The position numbers and the translations under genes are program-made. The notes beneath the pieces are model-generated. The model was not told the origin of the DNA. It ran no database searches and saw only the letters and a list, made by a program, of their open reading frames with translations. From Fructobacillus broussonetiae (GTDB lineage Bacteria > Bacillota > Bacilli > Lactobacillales > Lactobacillaceae): a stretch of DNA of 59,431 nucleotides. The DNA is taken from the NCBI RefSeq assembly GCF_018437275.1, contig NZ_JAAMFK010000011.1:1-59431 (forward strand), in the 5' to 3' direction. Below are positions 34,926 to 42,527 of this stretch, one piece after another. How positions within the stretch are numbered: the stretch's first letter is position 1; every line of letters starts with the position of its first letter.

Positions 34926-36638
34926 TTATTTTCGAAGCTTTTGTACAAGTTCTGCCGTTGGCGTGACGTAGAGGGTTTGTTGTCCTTCAAAAATCACGAA
35001 TCCCGGCTTTGCACCGTTTGGCTTGCGGAGCTTACCGGCTGGCAAGTAGTCCACGGGGACGTTCGCGGATTCGCGGGCCTTTGAGAAGTAGGCGGCTAAC
35101 ATCGCGGCCTCTGTCAAAGTCTGTTCCGATGGATTCTCTGAATCAATCAGAACGTGAGAGCCGGGCATCTTTTGAACGTGGAGCCAAATCTTTTGGCGGT
35201 TTTGCTTTTTCAACGAGAGTTGGTCGTTTTGAAGGTTGTTCTTACCAACTTCGATAAGTGTTCCATCGGTCGCTTCAAACTTATCCGGTTGTCCCATGAC
35301 GTGCTTTGGCTTTTTCGTTTGCTTACCCTTGGTTTTGACCTTTGTCTTTTCCTTCAGGTAGCCCTGTTCCACAAGCTCAACCCGGATGTCGGCGACATCC
35401 TTTGGTGAAGCGACGGCCAGTTGGGTCTGAATGGAGGCAAAGTATTCAATCTCTGCCTTAGTAACTTCGAGTTGCTTCAACACGTAGTCTTTTGCGGAAC
35501 GTAGTTTGCGGTACTTATTGAAGTAGCGGTTCGCGTTTTGTAATCCATCAAAGCGTGGGTCCAAAGCAATCTTTAACAGGTTGTTGTTATCGTAGTAGTT
35601 CTCGATTTCAACTTCCTTCATACCCTTGTGGACTAAGTGAGGGTAGGTGATGAGTAAGTCACCCTTCACCTTAAAGCTGTCAGCGTTTTCGGAATCAACC
35701 AGGGTTTGGTTGAGTTTCTTTTCCTTCGTCTCGTTCTTCTTCAGTTCGTTTTTAACGAGTCGAACAAGCGTCGCGGCCTGTTGGTTCACACGATCCGCTT
35801 CGGCCTGACCTGCAAAGTAGGCATCGAGCAACTGACCTAGCGAGTCAAAGGTAGTCTGTTCACCGTCTTGCTTCCATGGGAATGCAGCGTATGAAAGCTT
35901 TCCGTTTTCTGCACGGAAGAGCGTTGGCTTTGGCTGGTTAAAGTAATCCAACCAAGCTTTCGTTGTGGCCAAAGCATCAGATGCTTCGGTCAACTCCTTG
36001 GCGAGCGCTTGTGCTGATTGCGTCGAGAAACCTTGGAAACTTTGTTGAATACTTTTGACCCAACTGTCCTTATCCTGGTCGAGCAAGATTTTTGCTAATG
36101 AACCAAGATTTGAATCAAATGGGTTCTCTTTGTTCTGCTTTGGTGGCAACGTGTAAGTTGCCCCAGGCATTAGTGAACGAACACGGTTTTGATCGGCTGG
36201 CACGTGCTTAACCAACTCTAAGATTCGTTGGTCTTTTTCACGAACCAAGAAGAGGTTAGAATGCCGTCCCATCATTTCAAGGGTTAAGAGCAAAGTTTGT
36301 TCGTCGCCCAAATCATCGTGTGTTTTCACGGCAAAGTGCAAGATTCGGTCGTTTTCCACTTGAGTAACCGAATCCAAACGAGCACCTTCCAAGTTACGAC
36401 GCAAGAACATGGCAAAGTTCGTTGGCGTCTTTGGGTTCTGGTATGGAATGCCTGTAATCTGAGCCCGGGCGTAAGCTGGGTGAGCAGAGAGAAGAACAGG
36501 GTAGTTCGTCTGGTTATTACGAACGACTAAAATGATTTCGTTTTGGTAGGGCTGGTGCACCTTTGTAATGCGTCCACCGGCCAGTTTTTCGTTTAGTTCG
36601 TGCGCAAGAGCGTGCACGAAGAGACCATCAAGGGGCAT
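34926..36638 (-). CDS. rqcH: Rqc2/RqcH homologue (NFACT family, FbpA type)
   Basis: A 570-residue NFACT protein that binds stalled 50S-peptidyl-tRNA and directs C-terminal alanine tailing in ribosome rescue; older annotations call it fibronectin-binding protein. The N-terminal NFACT-N domain (MPLDGLFVHALAHELNEKLA) includes the DR motif in ENDRILHF. A coiled-coil middle part (roughly residues 280-430) precedes the NFACT-R domain with QKIWLHVQKMPGSHVLI. Start ATG 36638 has AAAGGAG upstream. A -10 TATAAT on the minus strand lies at 36669-36674. Confidence 0.95.
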   Translation of the reverse strand: MPLDGLFVHALAHELNEKLAGGRITKVHQPYQNEIILVVRNNQTNYPVLLSAHPAYARAQITGIPYQNPKTPTNFAMFLRRNLEGARLDSVTQVENDRILHFAVKTHDDLGDEQTLLLTLEMMGRHSNLFLVREKDQRILELVKHVPADQNRVRSLMPGATYTLPPKQNKENPFDSNLGSLAKILLDQDKDSWVKSIQQSFQGFSTQSAQALAKELTEASDALATTKAWLDYFNQPKPTLFRAENGKLSYAAFPWKQDGEQTTFDSLGQLLDAYFAGQAEADRVNQQAATLVRLVKNELKKNETKEKKLNQTLVDSENADSFKVKGDLLITYPHLVHKGMKEVEIENYYDNNNLLKIALDPRFDGLQNANRYFNKYRKLRSAKDYVLKQLEVTKAEIEYFASIQTQLAVASPKDVADIRVELVEQGYLKEKTKVKTKGKQTKKPKHVMGQPDKFEATDGTLIEVGKNNLQNDQLSLKKQNRQKIWLHVQKMPGSHVLIDSENPSEQTLTEAAMLAAYFSKARESANVPVDYLPAGKLRKPNGAKPGFVIFEGQQTLYVTPTAELVQKLRK

Positions 36639-36668
36639 GAGCTTCTCCTTTTTTTATCCTTACCATCC

Positions 36669-36674
36669 ATTATA
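36669..36674 (-). promoter_or_regulatory. -10 element of the rqcH promoter
   Basis: TATAAT on the minus strand, about 31 nt upstream of the rqcH ATG. The best -35 (TTTATT, 16 nt spacing) is weak. Confidence 0.45.
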
Positions 36675-36742
36675 AAGCATGCAAGCCTGAAATAAAGGGT
36701 TCGGGCCTGACTTTTGAAGAGTCTTAAAAGAAAAAAGGGCAT

Positions 36743-36771
36743 AAAAAAATCCCCGTACCGAAGTACGAGGA
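36743..36771 (-). terminator. Intrinsic terminator of rpmF
   Basis: On the minus strand, CCTCGTAC, loop TTCG, GTACGGGG, followed by seven T. The plus-strand arms are at 36751-36770. Confidence 0.85.
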
Positions 36772-36786
36772 ACTCTTTTATTTAAA

Positions 36787-36960
36787 TTACTTCTTTTCAG
36801 TAACTTGCTTACCGTTGTACATTCCAGAAGGAGAAACGCGGTGAGCAACACGGTATTCACCAGTGGTCTTGTCCAAAGTAATGTTTGGCACGTTCAAACC
36901 GATGTGTCCGCGGCGGTTACGCTTGTGAGACTTAGAATTCTTGTTTGATGGGGTAGCCAT
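36787..36960 (-). CDS. rpmF: 50S ribosomal protein L32
   Basis: A 57-residue basic protein: [20 protein letters not shown] at the start, then [20 protein letters not shown] and a short tail. The order of a basic N-terminus, an aromatic/Thr patch and a V-A-H-R-V segment is that of L32. The zinc-binding cysteines of the C+ type are absent, so this is the C- form. AAAGGAGGT lies 8 nt upstream of the ATG. A consensus promoter is 39 nt further upstream. L32 sequences are short and variable, so the family call is slightly less than certain. Confidence 0.9.
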   Translation of the reverse strand: MATPSNKNSKSHKRNRRGHIGLNVPNITLDKTTGEYRVAHRVSPSGMYNGKQVTEKK

Positions 36961-36998
36961 TCCGGCACCTCCTTTCGGTTCAATTTATCAACTTTTTA

Positions 36999-37027
36999 AG
37001 TTTATCTAAGTTTTACGATGTTGTCAA
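36999..37027 (-). promoter_or_regulatory. Promoter of rpmF
   Basis: On the minus strand, TTGACA (plus 37022-37027) and TAAACT (plus 36999-37004) are 17 nt apart. The -35 is perfect and the -10 keeps four of six bases. Confidence 0.8.
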
Positions 37028-37085
37028 TAAGTAGGGAGCAAAGTCATTAGAAATTATGCGATTTTTCTAAACAGATTAGGTTAAC

Positions 37086-37574
37086 TTATTCTGAAATGAT
37101 GTGAGCCTTATGATGAACAAAATTTAGTACTTTGTTGAATTCGGACCAACTCATAGTGACGGAGGCTTCGTTTTGGTTCGGGTGGCAAGACATCTTGTTA
37201 TCATTTACGATTTCTTGATCGACCAGAAATTCGATGCGATTCTCACTGTCTAAAGCAAGCGCAAGCGGGTTGACCGTTCCCGGGGTGAGGCCGAGCAAGG
37301 CAAGTAAGTCCTCAGGCGACGCGAAGCGGAGTTGACTTTTGCTGGTGCCTAATTCTTCAGCAAGGTGTTTTATGTCGATTCTGTCCTGTTTGGTCATGTA
37401 CAGGAAAAAATTTTCGTCCCGTTTCGTCTTGAATAATAGGTTCTTCATTTTAGGCATTCCGGCCGGAGCTGTATCGTCATCTAAATGATGAAGTGGGGGA
37501 TGCTCGACGTATTCGTACTTGGCATTTGCCTTAGCTAGTAGGTCTAAGGCTGCTTGCTCGGTTGCTTTGGTCAT
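37086..37574 (-). CDS. Prolyl-tRNA synthetase-associated (YbaK/ProXp-type) editing deacylase
   Basis: A 162-residue free-standing editing domain of the ProX/YbaK superfamily. Such proteins hydrolyse mischarged Ala-tRNA(Pro) or similar errors. The signature is spread over YVEHPPLHHL, MKNLLFKTKRDENFFLYMTK (with the conserved Lys), GTSKSQLRFASPEDLLALLG and LTPGTVNPLAL. It resembles the PrdX/ProXp-ala branch more than EbsC, but the substrate is inferred. ATG 37574 has AAAGGAGG upstream. Confidence 0.87.
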   Translation of the reverse strand: MTKATEQAALDLLAKANAKYEYVEHPPLHHLDDDTAPAGMPKMKNLLFKTKRDENFFLYMTKQDRIDIKHLAEELGTSKSQLRFASPEDLLALLGLTPGTVNPLALALDSENRIEFLVDQEIVNDNKMSCHPNQNEASVTMSWSEFNKVLNFVHHKAHIISE

Positions 37575-37691
37575 GTTGGCCTCCTTTTTATGATCAAAAA
37601 ACGTGTGCTTAATTAATAGAATAAAAAGCTCAATTTGTTTAGTAAAGAATAAGCGACAAAGCTTGACCTGTCAACGTTTGTCAGGATTTCC

Positions 37692-37700
37692 TGTTATAAT
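37692..37700 (+). promoter_or_regulatory. Extended -10 promoter of the small-peptide mRNA
   Basis: TGTTATAAT is a full extended -10. TTGTCA at 37678-37683 is too close to be its -35. The transcript would start near 37707. Confidence 0.7.
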
Positions 37701-37753
37701 GACAGCGACAGAAAAAGCACGAAGGTGGCTAGCCCGAAACGGGGGTGATGCTT

Positions 37754-37792
37754 ATGTTGAAAAAACAAAAGGCTTCACCTTACATTGATTGA
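37754..37792 (+). CDS. 12-codon leader ORF of the putative toxin mRNA
   Basis: ATG 37754 follows GGGGGTGATG, a strong SD at good spacing, and encodes MLKKQKASPYID. Its TGA (37790-37792) lies in the loop of the hairpin 37771-37803. A ribosome translating it would therefore unfold that hairpin and expose the SD of the next ORF. A second in-frame ATG at 37748 is possible. No homologue is known to me. Confidence 0.5.
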   Translation: MLKKQKASPYID

Positions 37793-37803
37793 AAGGTGAA
37801 GCC
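37771..37803 (+). promoter_or_regulatory. Hairpin sequestering the toxin SD
   Basis: A perfect 11-bp stem, GGCTTCACCTT (37771-37781) with AAGGTGAAGCC (37793-37803) and an 11-nt loop. The right arm contains AAGGTG, the SD for ATG 37806 (7-nt spacing). Confidence 0.85.
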
Positions 37804-37805
37804 AG

Positions 37806-37904
37806 ATGTCTTTAAAAGATATCGTCTTAGCTGTGATTACTTTTGTCACTTCGAAGGTGATTCACATCACCATCGAAGTGAACATTAACGTAATTGACCG
37901 TTAA
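37806..37904 (+). CDS. Small hydrophobic peptide, putative type I toxin
   Basis: A 32-residue peptide starting MSLKDIVLAVITFVTSK and ending NVIDR. The middle is hydrophobic, with charges at the ends, as in membrane-acting type I toxins; I cannot assign it to Fst, Ldr, TxpA or Hol_Tox by sequence. Its SD is inside the hairpin described above. A 15-bp stem (37847-37861 with 37866-37880, one mismatch, 4-nt loop) lies within the coding region, far beyond chance for a short gene. The stop is followed immediately by the shared terminator. Translation, toxicity and family are untested. Confidence 0.55.
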   Translation: MSLKDIVLAVITFVTSKVIHITIEVNINVIDR

Positions 37905-37953
37905 AGAAAATAACCTTACGATGCTTTGAGCGGCCTTGTAAGGTTATTTCTTT
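37903..37953. terminator. Shared bidirectional terminator of the sense and antisense RNAs
   Basis: A long stem with arms AAAGAAAATAACCTTAC (37903-37919) and GTAAGGTTATTTCTTT (37938-37953), one bulge, 18-nt loop, and T-rich ends in both directions. The two convergent RNAs would overlap here over about 50 nt. Confidence 0.85.
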
Positions 37954-38026
37954 GTAACTTTGATGAGGCTAGCCACCGCGCTGCGGTTTCTGCCAAAGGA
38001 GCTGTTTCAGCAGCTCCTTTTTCTAT
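37903..38026 (-). ncRNA. Putative antisense RNA (antitoxin), about 124 nt
   Basis: Starting near 38026 on the minus strand, the RNA would contain a 10-bp hairpin (arms AAAGGAGCTG and CAGCTCCTTT in plus coordinates 37995-38020), a GC-rich hairpin ACCGC/GCGGT, GGTGGCTAGCC (plus 37967-37977) and the shared terminator. GGCTAGCC is self-complementary and also occurs in the sense RNA at 37727-37734, giving an 8-nt contact site apart from the terminator overlap. No ORF of note is present. Confidence 0.5.
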
Positions 38027-38032
38027 GCATTC

Positions 38033-38041
38033 ATTATAGCA
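38033..38041 (-). promoter_or_regulatory. Extended -10 promoter of the antisense RNA
   Basis: TGCTATAAT on the minus strand, an extended -10 with no good -35. It faces the sense promoter 340 bp away. Confidence 0.65.
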
Positions 38042-38143
38042 CGTTTCAAATAGAAGAAAAGCGATGTGGGGTCTTGCGAATCATTACTGCCATGACAGGG
38101 CTTTACCGGTATTGAAAAAAGCGAAAAAATACCGTTGAAAAGC

Positions 38144-38172
38144 TTAACTACTATTCTAAAAACTGTTAAAAT
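38144..38172 (+). promoter_or_regulatory. Promoter of the DUF1361 gene
   Basis: TTAACT (38144-38149) and TAAAAT (38167-38172) are separated by 17 nt, with TG one base before the -10. Confidence 0.6.
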
Positions 38173-38230
38173 AGGAACGTTATCTCTTACCAGTTTTCAT
38201 CAGGTAAGATTGTGCGTTAAGGGGAAGAAT

Positions 38231-38929
38231 ATGTCGCTATTTAAGAAGAATATCAATAGCATAATTATGGTTCATCTAGTCGTCGGGCTTTTCATTGCCT
38301 TTGTCTACTTGACACCAACCCACTTCGAATTTTTGATGTGGAATGTCTTTTTAGCTTTGCTTCCATTGGACTTTGCTTTGATTGCGATTTCTTCTCGCTT
38401 GAAGGTGACGCAGCTTTCCTTCTCCATTCTCTGGTTGCTTTTCTTCCCGAACACGATGTACATGATCACGGATTTCATTCATTTGCAGTACATCTCAACG
38501 GCATTGGACGTCCGTTACCAGTACTTTAACTACTCAGTGCTGGCGGCTGGTATCTTTATCGGCGTGTTCTTGGGGATTCTTTCACTGGAGCTCATGATGC
38601 ACCGCTTCTTGAAAAAGAAGGGGCCATGGCCTTCACTGATTACGCTTGGAATCGTTTCTTGGCTATCTTCCTTTGGCATTTACCTTGGTCGCTTCTTGCG
38701 TCTAAATTCCTGGGATGTGTTTACGAACTTCGATATGGTTGTTTACTATATGAAGACGTCGATTTCACGACACATGTTTGCCTTCGTTGGTCTCTTCGCC
38801 TTGGCGCAGTTTGCTATCCTCGTGGCCTACCATTATGGTGGCCGCTTGTTGGTACACTTGGCTCAACAAGAGCAGGAAGAAGCTAACCGAGCCGCAAATG
38901 ACCAAGGTTCAGAAATAAGCGAAAATTAA
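38231..38929 (+). CDS. DUF1361 family membrane protein
   Basis: A 232-residue protein with about seven membrane helices. LWLLFFPNTMYMITDFIHLQ carries the family pattern (FPNxxYxxTDxxHL). The function of DUF1361 is unknown. I chose ATG 38231, with AAGGGGAAG upstream; the frame extends 32 codons further but that part lies in the promoter region. A cytosolic C-terminal tail of about 25 residues is rich in Gln, Glu and Asn. Confidence 0.88.
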   Translation: MSLFKKNINSIIMVHLVVGLFIAFVYLTPTHFEFLMWNVFLALLPLDFALIAISSRLKVTQLSFSILWLLFFPNTMYMITDFIHLQYISTALDVRYQYFNYSVLAAGIFIGVFLGILSLELMMHRFLKKKGPWPSLITLGIVSWLSSFGIYLGRFLRLNSWDVFTNFDMVVYYMKTSISRHMFAFVGLFALAQFAILVAYHYGGRLLVHLAQQEQEEANRAANDQGSEISEN

Positions 38930-38952
38930 TTCAATAAATTGCCAAATATCCG

Positions 38953-38981
38953 TTGACACGTGGGGATGCATCGTCTATACT
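38953..38981 (+). promoter_or_regulatory. Promoter of infC-rpmI-rplT
   Basis: TTGACA (38953-38958) and TATACT (38976-38981) with 17 nt spacing. It is one of the best promoters in the window. Confidence 0.88.
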
Positions 38982-38987
38982 TAATGA

Positions 38988-39145
38988 CGTTGAACAAGTA
39001 GAAGCGCCCGCTTCTCGCCTCGTGACTCGCGTTGCTAGGCAGATACACGTTGTACTTCAGTACAGTAAGGTAAGAGTGGGCGAACTTCGGTTCGTCCACT
39101 TTTTTCTTCGTTGTTCACACAAAAATATTTTGGAGGTATCGAACC
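38988..39145 (+). promoter_or_regulatory. L20-type leader of infC with attenuator terminator
   Basis: About 158 nt of leader precede infC. A strong terminator hairpin lies at 39075-39105 (arms AGTGGGCGAAC and GTTCGTCCACT, TTCG loop, T6). Upstream sequence includes a hairpin CGTTGTACTTCAGTACAG and an early stem with repeated GCG/CGC. In Firmicutes, ribosomal protein L20 binds the infC leader and favours such a terminator, giving autoregulation. The exact match to that RNA family is by position and layout. Confidence 0.75.
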
Positions 39146-39664
39146 ATAGCACGTCAACCACGACAAGTTGACTTAGTCAACGATAATATCCGTGCCAGCC
39201 GCGTTTTGTTAATTCATGACGGCAAGCAAGAAGAAATGTCGACTCGCGATGCGCAAAGCAAAGCGGACGATATGGGCCAAGACTTGGTTTTGGTTCAGGC
39301 AAACGCACAACCGCCTGTAGCTAAGATCATGGACTGGGGTAAGGCAAAGTTCGAGGCGCAAAAGCGTCAGAAAGAACAGCGCAAAAACCAGAAGGTCATT
39401 CAGGTCAAGGAAGTTCGGATGTCACCAGTTATTGATTCTGGTGATTTCGAAACTCGTAAGAAGGCAGCCATCAAGTTCCTTTCAAAGGGAAACAAGGTGA
39501 AGTTGAACTTACGCTTCCGTGGTCGAATGATCACCCACCAAGATATTGGACGGGAAGTCTTGGAACGCATGGCCAACGAATTGGATGACATTGCCAAGGT
39601 TGAGCAACGCGCTAAGATGGACGGTCGGCAAATGTTCTTGGTATTGGCACCTAAGAAGGGCTAA
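39146..39664 (+). CDS. infC: Translation initiation factor IF-3
   Basis: IF-3 (172 residues) binds the 30S subunit and checks the start codon. I place the start at ATA 39146, 8 nt after GGAGGT, giving [20 protein letters not shown], which restores the conserved N-terminal NxxIRxxxVxLI region. A start at the later ATG 39206 would lose 20 conserved residues. Rare start codons (ATT, ATA, ATC) are the rule for infC and are part of IF-3 autoregulation. The C-terminal domain with [20 protein letters not shown] is intact. Confidence 0.93.
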   Translation: MARQPRQVDLVNDNIRASRVLLIHDGKQEEMSTRDAQSKADDMGQDLVLVQANAQPPVAKIMDWGKAKFEAQKRQKEQRKNQKVIQVKEVRMSPVIDSGDFETRKKAAIKFLSKGNKVKLNLRFRGRMITHQDIGREVLERMANELDDIAKVEQRAKMDGRQMFLVLAPKKG

Positions 39665-39715
39665 GCCAAGACTTAACTGACTAAAGATACTGGAATACGA
39701 TAGGAGAATGGACAC

Positions 39716-39913
39716 ATGCCCAAGATGAAGACTCACCGCGCTTCAGCAAAGCGTTTCAAGAAGACAGCAAAGGGTGGCTTTAAGTCAGCCTCAGCCTTCA
39801 CGTCACACCGTTTCCACGGTAAGACGAAGAAGCAACGTCGTCAATTGCGTGGAACACGCATGATGAACAAGACAACGATTAAGAAGTACGCAAAGATGTT
39901 GTCAACCCTCTAA
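39716..39913 (+). CDS. rpmI: 50S ribosomal protein L35
   Basis: A 65-residue basic protein with [20 protein letters not shown], the L35 signature, in normal length. TAGGAGA lies upstream of the ATG. It sits between infC and rplT. Confidence 0.97.
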   Translation: MPKMKTHRASAKRFKKTAKGGFKSASAFTSHRFHGKTKKQRRQLRGTRMMNKTTIKKYAKMLSTL

Positions 39914-39956
39914 TTTCAGGGTTTTTATAAGTAACTATTTCTAGGAGGAAATTCCC

Positions 39957-40376
39957 ATGCGAGTAAAGGGTGGAACAGTTTCACGCGCACGTCGTAAGAA
40001 GTTTATCAAGTTGGCCAAGGGATACCGTGGTCAACGCCGTATCAATTACAAGGTTGCTAAGCAACAAGTTTACAAGTCATACTTGTACGCTTACCGCGAT
40101 CGTAAGAACCGCAAGCGCGACTTCCGTAAGTTGTGGATTGCACGTATCAACGCTGCAGCCCGTATGAACGGTATGTCATACTCAAAGTTGATGCACGGTC
40201 TTACTTTGGCCGGCGTTCAATTGAACCGCAAGATGTTGGCCGACTTGGCAGTTTCAGACTTTGACACTTTCTCAAAGGTTGCTGACCAAGCAAAGGAAGC
40301 CTTGAAGAAGGAAAACGTCTTGAACAAGGAACGCACTGCTGCAACGACTGACAAGACTGTTAACGTTAACCGTTAA
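39957..40376 (+). CDS. rplT: 50S ribosomal protein L20, extended C-terminus
   Basis: L20 binds 23S rRNA early in 50S assembly and is the regulator of its own operon. [20 protein letters not shown] and [20 protein letters not shown] are typical. The protein is 139 residues, about 20 longer than usual; the extra part ([20 protein letters not shown]) follows the normal end near residue 117. SD TAGGAGG is good. A terminator closes the operon. Confidence 0.97.
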   Translation: MRVKGGTVSRARRKKFIKLAKGYRGQRRINYKVAKQQVYKSYLYAYRDRKNRKRDFRKLWIARINAAARMNGMSYSKLMHGLTLAGVQLNRKMLADLAVSDFDTFSKVADQAKEALKKENVLNKERTAATTDKTVNVNR

Positions 40377-40393
40377 TATTTATTTATATAAAG

Positions 40394-40420
40394 AGCCGAT
40401 CTTCTGGATCGGCTTTTTTA
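40394..40420 (+). terminator. Intrinsic terminator after rplT
   Basis: Arms AGCCGATC and GATCGGCT, 5-nt loop, T6. Confidence 0.88.
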
Positions 40421-40509
40421 TTTTGTATTTTTATAAGACGAAAAAGTCAAAACCGTACAAGATTGTTTGTAAGAAGAAGGGATTGTTTCGGCAAAGTTTG
40501 TATAGAATA

Positions 40510-40518
40510 TGTTAAGAT
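40510..40518 (+). promoter_or_regulatory. Possible extended -10 promoter of the RNase J gene
   Basis: TGTTAAGAT is an extended -10-like element 88 nt upstream of the start. No clear -35. Confidence 0.4.
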
Positions 40519-40605
40519 AGAAGTAATTGAAATCGAGACAAGAGTAGCTTCCAACGCGAAGTTATTCAAGTGATAATTAAATTACACGATACAAAAGGAA
40601 ACAAA

Positions 40606-42438
40606 ATGACAGATTTGAATATTATTCCCTTTGGGGGCGTACGCGAAAATGGAAAGAACATGTACGCCGTCAACGTTAACGACGAGATTTTTATCTTGGA
40701 CGCTGGTTTAAAGTATCCCGAAACTGAACAACTTGGAATTGACGTTGTCATTCCTGACTTTGAATACTTGATTGAAAACCAAGACAAGATTGCTGGTATC
40801 TTTCTGTCACACGGACACACGGATGCCATCGGTGCACTGCCATACTTGTTGCAACAAGTGCAAGCGCCAATCTTTGGGTCTGAAATGACGATTGAGTTGG
40901 CAAAACTTGCCATCAATAAAGAAGAAGCAAACCGTAGCTTTGACGACTACCATGTCGTAAATGAAAAGACCGAAATCGACTTCGGTACAGTCAAGATTTC
41001 TTTCTTCAACACAACCCACACGATTCCTGAAGCATTGGGAATTGTAATGACTTTGGACGAAGGTCAAATCGTTTACACCGGTCACTTTAAGTTTGACCAA
41101 ACGGTGAAGGAAACCTTTGCGACGAATTACCAACGTTTAGCTGAAATTGGATCTAAGCCAGTTTTGGCTTTGTTGGCCGATGCAGCTGGAACAGAAGAAA
41201 CGGGAAAGCCCGCTGCTTCTGAAAGCCAGATTCACGATTACATCGAAGAGGCTTTTGTTGAAGCAAAAGGGAAGCGAATTATCGTCGCTGCCGTTTCTTC
41301 AAACATCCAACGCATTCAACAAGTAATCGACGCCACTGCTAAGACGCACCGTCGAATCGTTCTTGCTGGAAACGACGTGGAAAAGGTTGTTTCAACCGCT
41401 TTGAAACAAAAGGCTTTGGACTTACCATTGCCACAAGAAGAGCTCTTCGCGGACTTGAAAGACTTGGACAACTTGCCTGATTCAGCTACGGTTGTCTTGG
41501 AAACCGGTCAAACTGGTGAACCCGTTAAGTCCTTGCACAAGATGGTAAAGGGTGAAGACCCTGATGTGACGATTGGTTCAAACGACTTCGTCTTCATTAC
41601 CACGACACCAGCATTTGCTGTTGAATCATACGTTGCCCAAACGCGTAACATGCTTTTTAAGAAGGGCGCAAACGTTAAGCAGATTTCTGCTGATTTGCGT
41701 TCTTCAGGTCACGCCTCAAAGGGTGACTTGCAATTGTTGATGAACATCTTTAAGCCACAAATGTTGATGCCAGTTTCAGCGGAATTCCGCGTGATGGTGA
41801 CAGCGAAGGAAGCAGCCGAAGAAATCGGTATGAATCCTGAAAACATCATTCTTGCTAAGCGCGGTGATCAGATTACGCTCACTGACGAAGGCTTTGTAAA
41901 GACTGGTGCCGTTTCAATCGCTGAAACGATGATCGACGGTGATTCATTGAAGGATATCGGAAACGTTGTCTTGCGTGATCGTCGCATTTTGTCAGAAGAC
42001 GGTGTCTTCGTGACGGTCGTGACGATTGATCGAAAGAAGCGCAAGGTTGTCTCAAAGCCTAAGATGACGTCTCGCGGTTTTGTCTATGTGAAGGCGAACC
42101 GGGACCTCATGAAGGAAGCTGGAAAGATTACCATTGAGGCCATCGAAGACTATTTGAAGAACGCCAAGGCGTTCGACTGGAACGAACTCAAGAACGGTGT
42201 TCGCGAAAAGTTAGCCCGCTTCCTCTTTAACGAAACGCGTCGTCGCCCAATGGTGATGCCGGTTGTGATGGAAGTTAACCAAAACCGCCGCCCGCACCAC
42301 AAGGGACAAGAAGGCGACAAGAAGGGCAAGAAGCCTGCTAACGGTAAAAAGCAAAAGAATTCTGCTAAGGGCAAGAAGCAAAACCAGTCAGCAAAGAAGC
42401 CAGCAAACAAGCAAAACGCTTCAAAGAACGCTGAATAG
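40606..42438 (+). CDS. rnjB: Ribonuclease J, J2-like
   Basis: A 610-residue beta-CASP metallo-nuclease of the RNase J family, involved in mRNA and rRNA processing. The metal-binding motif reads LSHGHTDAIGAL, whereas active J1 enzymes have HxHxDH (HGHEDH); the last His is replaced by Ala. That replacement and the overall form suggest RNase J2, the weaker partner of the J1/J2 complex in Firmicutes. Motif SADLRSSGHASKGDL (beta-CASP B/C region) is present. The last 55 residues are a Lys/Asn/Gln-rich tail. ATG 40606 follows AAAAGGAAA; the frame is open 12 codons upstream. Confidence 0.88.
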   Translation: MTDLNIIPFGGVRENGKNMYAVNVNDEIFILDAGLKYPETEQLGIDVVIPDFEYLIENQDKIAGIFLSHGHTDAIGALPYLLQQVQAPIFGSEMTIELAKLAINKEEANRSFDDYHVVNEKTEIDFGTVKISFFNTTHTIPEALGIVMTLDEGQIVYTGHFKFDQTVKETFATNYQRLAEIGSKPVLALLADAAGTEETGKPAASESQIHDYIEEAFVEAKGKRIIVAAVSSNIQRIQQVIDATAKTHRRIVLAGNDVEKVVSTALKQKALDLPLPQEELFADLKDLDNLPDSATVVLETGQTGEPVKSLHKMVKGEDPDVTIGSNDFVFITTTPAFAVESYVAQTRNMLFKKGANVKQISADLRSSGHASKGDLQLLMNIFKPQMLMPVSAEFRVMVTAKEAAEEIGMNPENIILAKRGDQITLTDEGFVKTGAVSIAETMIDGDSLKDIGNVVLRDRRILSEDGVFVTVVTIDRKKRKVVSKPKMTSRGFVYVKANRDLMKEAGKITIEAIEDYLKNAKAFDWNELKNGVREKLARFLFNETRRRPMVMPVVMEVNQNRRPHHKGQEGDKKGKKPANGKKQKNSAKGKKQNQSAKKPANKQNASKNAE

Positions 42439-42445
42439 TGATGAA

Positions 42446-42470
42446 AAAAAGACCCCCTCGGGTCTTTTTC
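42446..42470 (+). terminator. Intrinsic terminator after rnjB
   Basis: Arms AAAAAGACCC and GGGTCTTTTT with a CCTC loop and T run. Confidence 0.88.
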
Positions 42471-42527
42471 GCTTTTTGCAATCACGTACGGGTTTGACTT
42501 TTGAAGAAGCAACAAAGAGGAGAGTAC

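Larger units (their letters stand above)
37707..37953 (+). ncRNA. Putative type I toxin mRNA (sense RNA, about 247 nt)
   Basis: The RNA from the extended -10 to the shared terminator would hold, in order: GGTGGCTAGCC (37724-37734), a CCCG/CGGG hairpin next to a strong SD, a 12-codon ORF, a hairpin that covers the SD of the second ORF, a 32-codon ORF containing a 15-bp hairpin, and the terminator. The first two elements match parts of the convergent RNA from the other side. The layout resembles the par/Fst (RNA I) family of type I systems, with Hok-like use of a leader ORF. The boundaries are inferred. Confidence 0.55.

Noticed and set aside
36787-36960. L28 (rpmB) for the small ribosomal gene
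   Set aside because: First suspected from size and position, but the order of motifs and the V-A-H-R-V segment fit L32.
37724-37977. The two GGTGGCTAGCC copies as IS or attachment-site repeats
   Set aside because: They are 11 bp, inverted, and each lies at the 5' part of a predicted RNA, which fits an RNA contact role better; no transposase or integrase is near.
39206-39664. infC starting at ATG 39206
   Set aside because: It would drop the first 20 conserved IF-3 residues and has no SD; ATA 39146 with GGAGGT is better.
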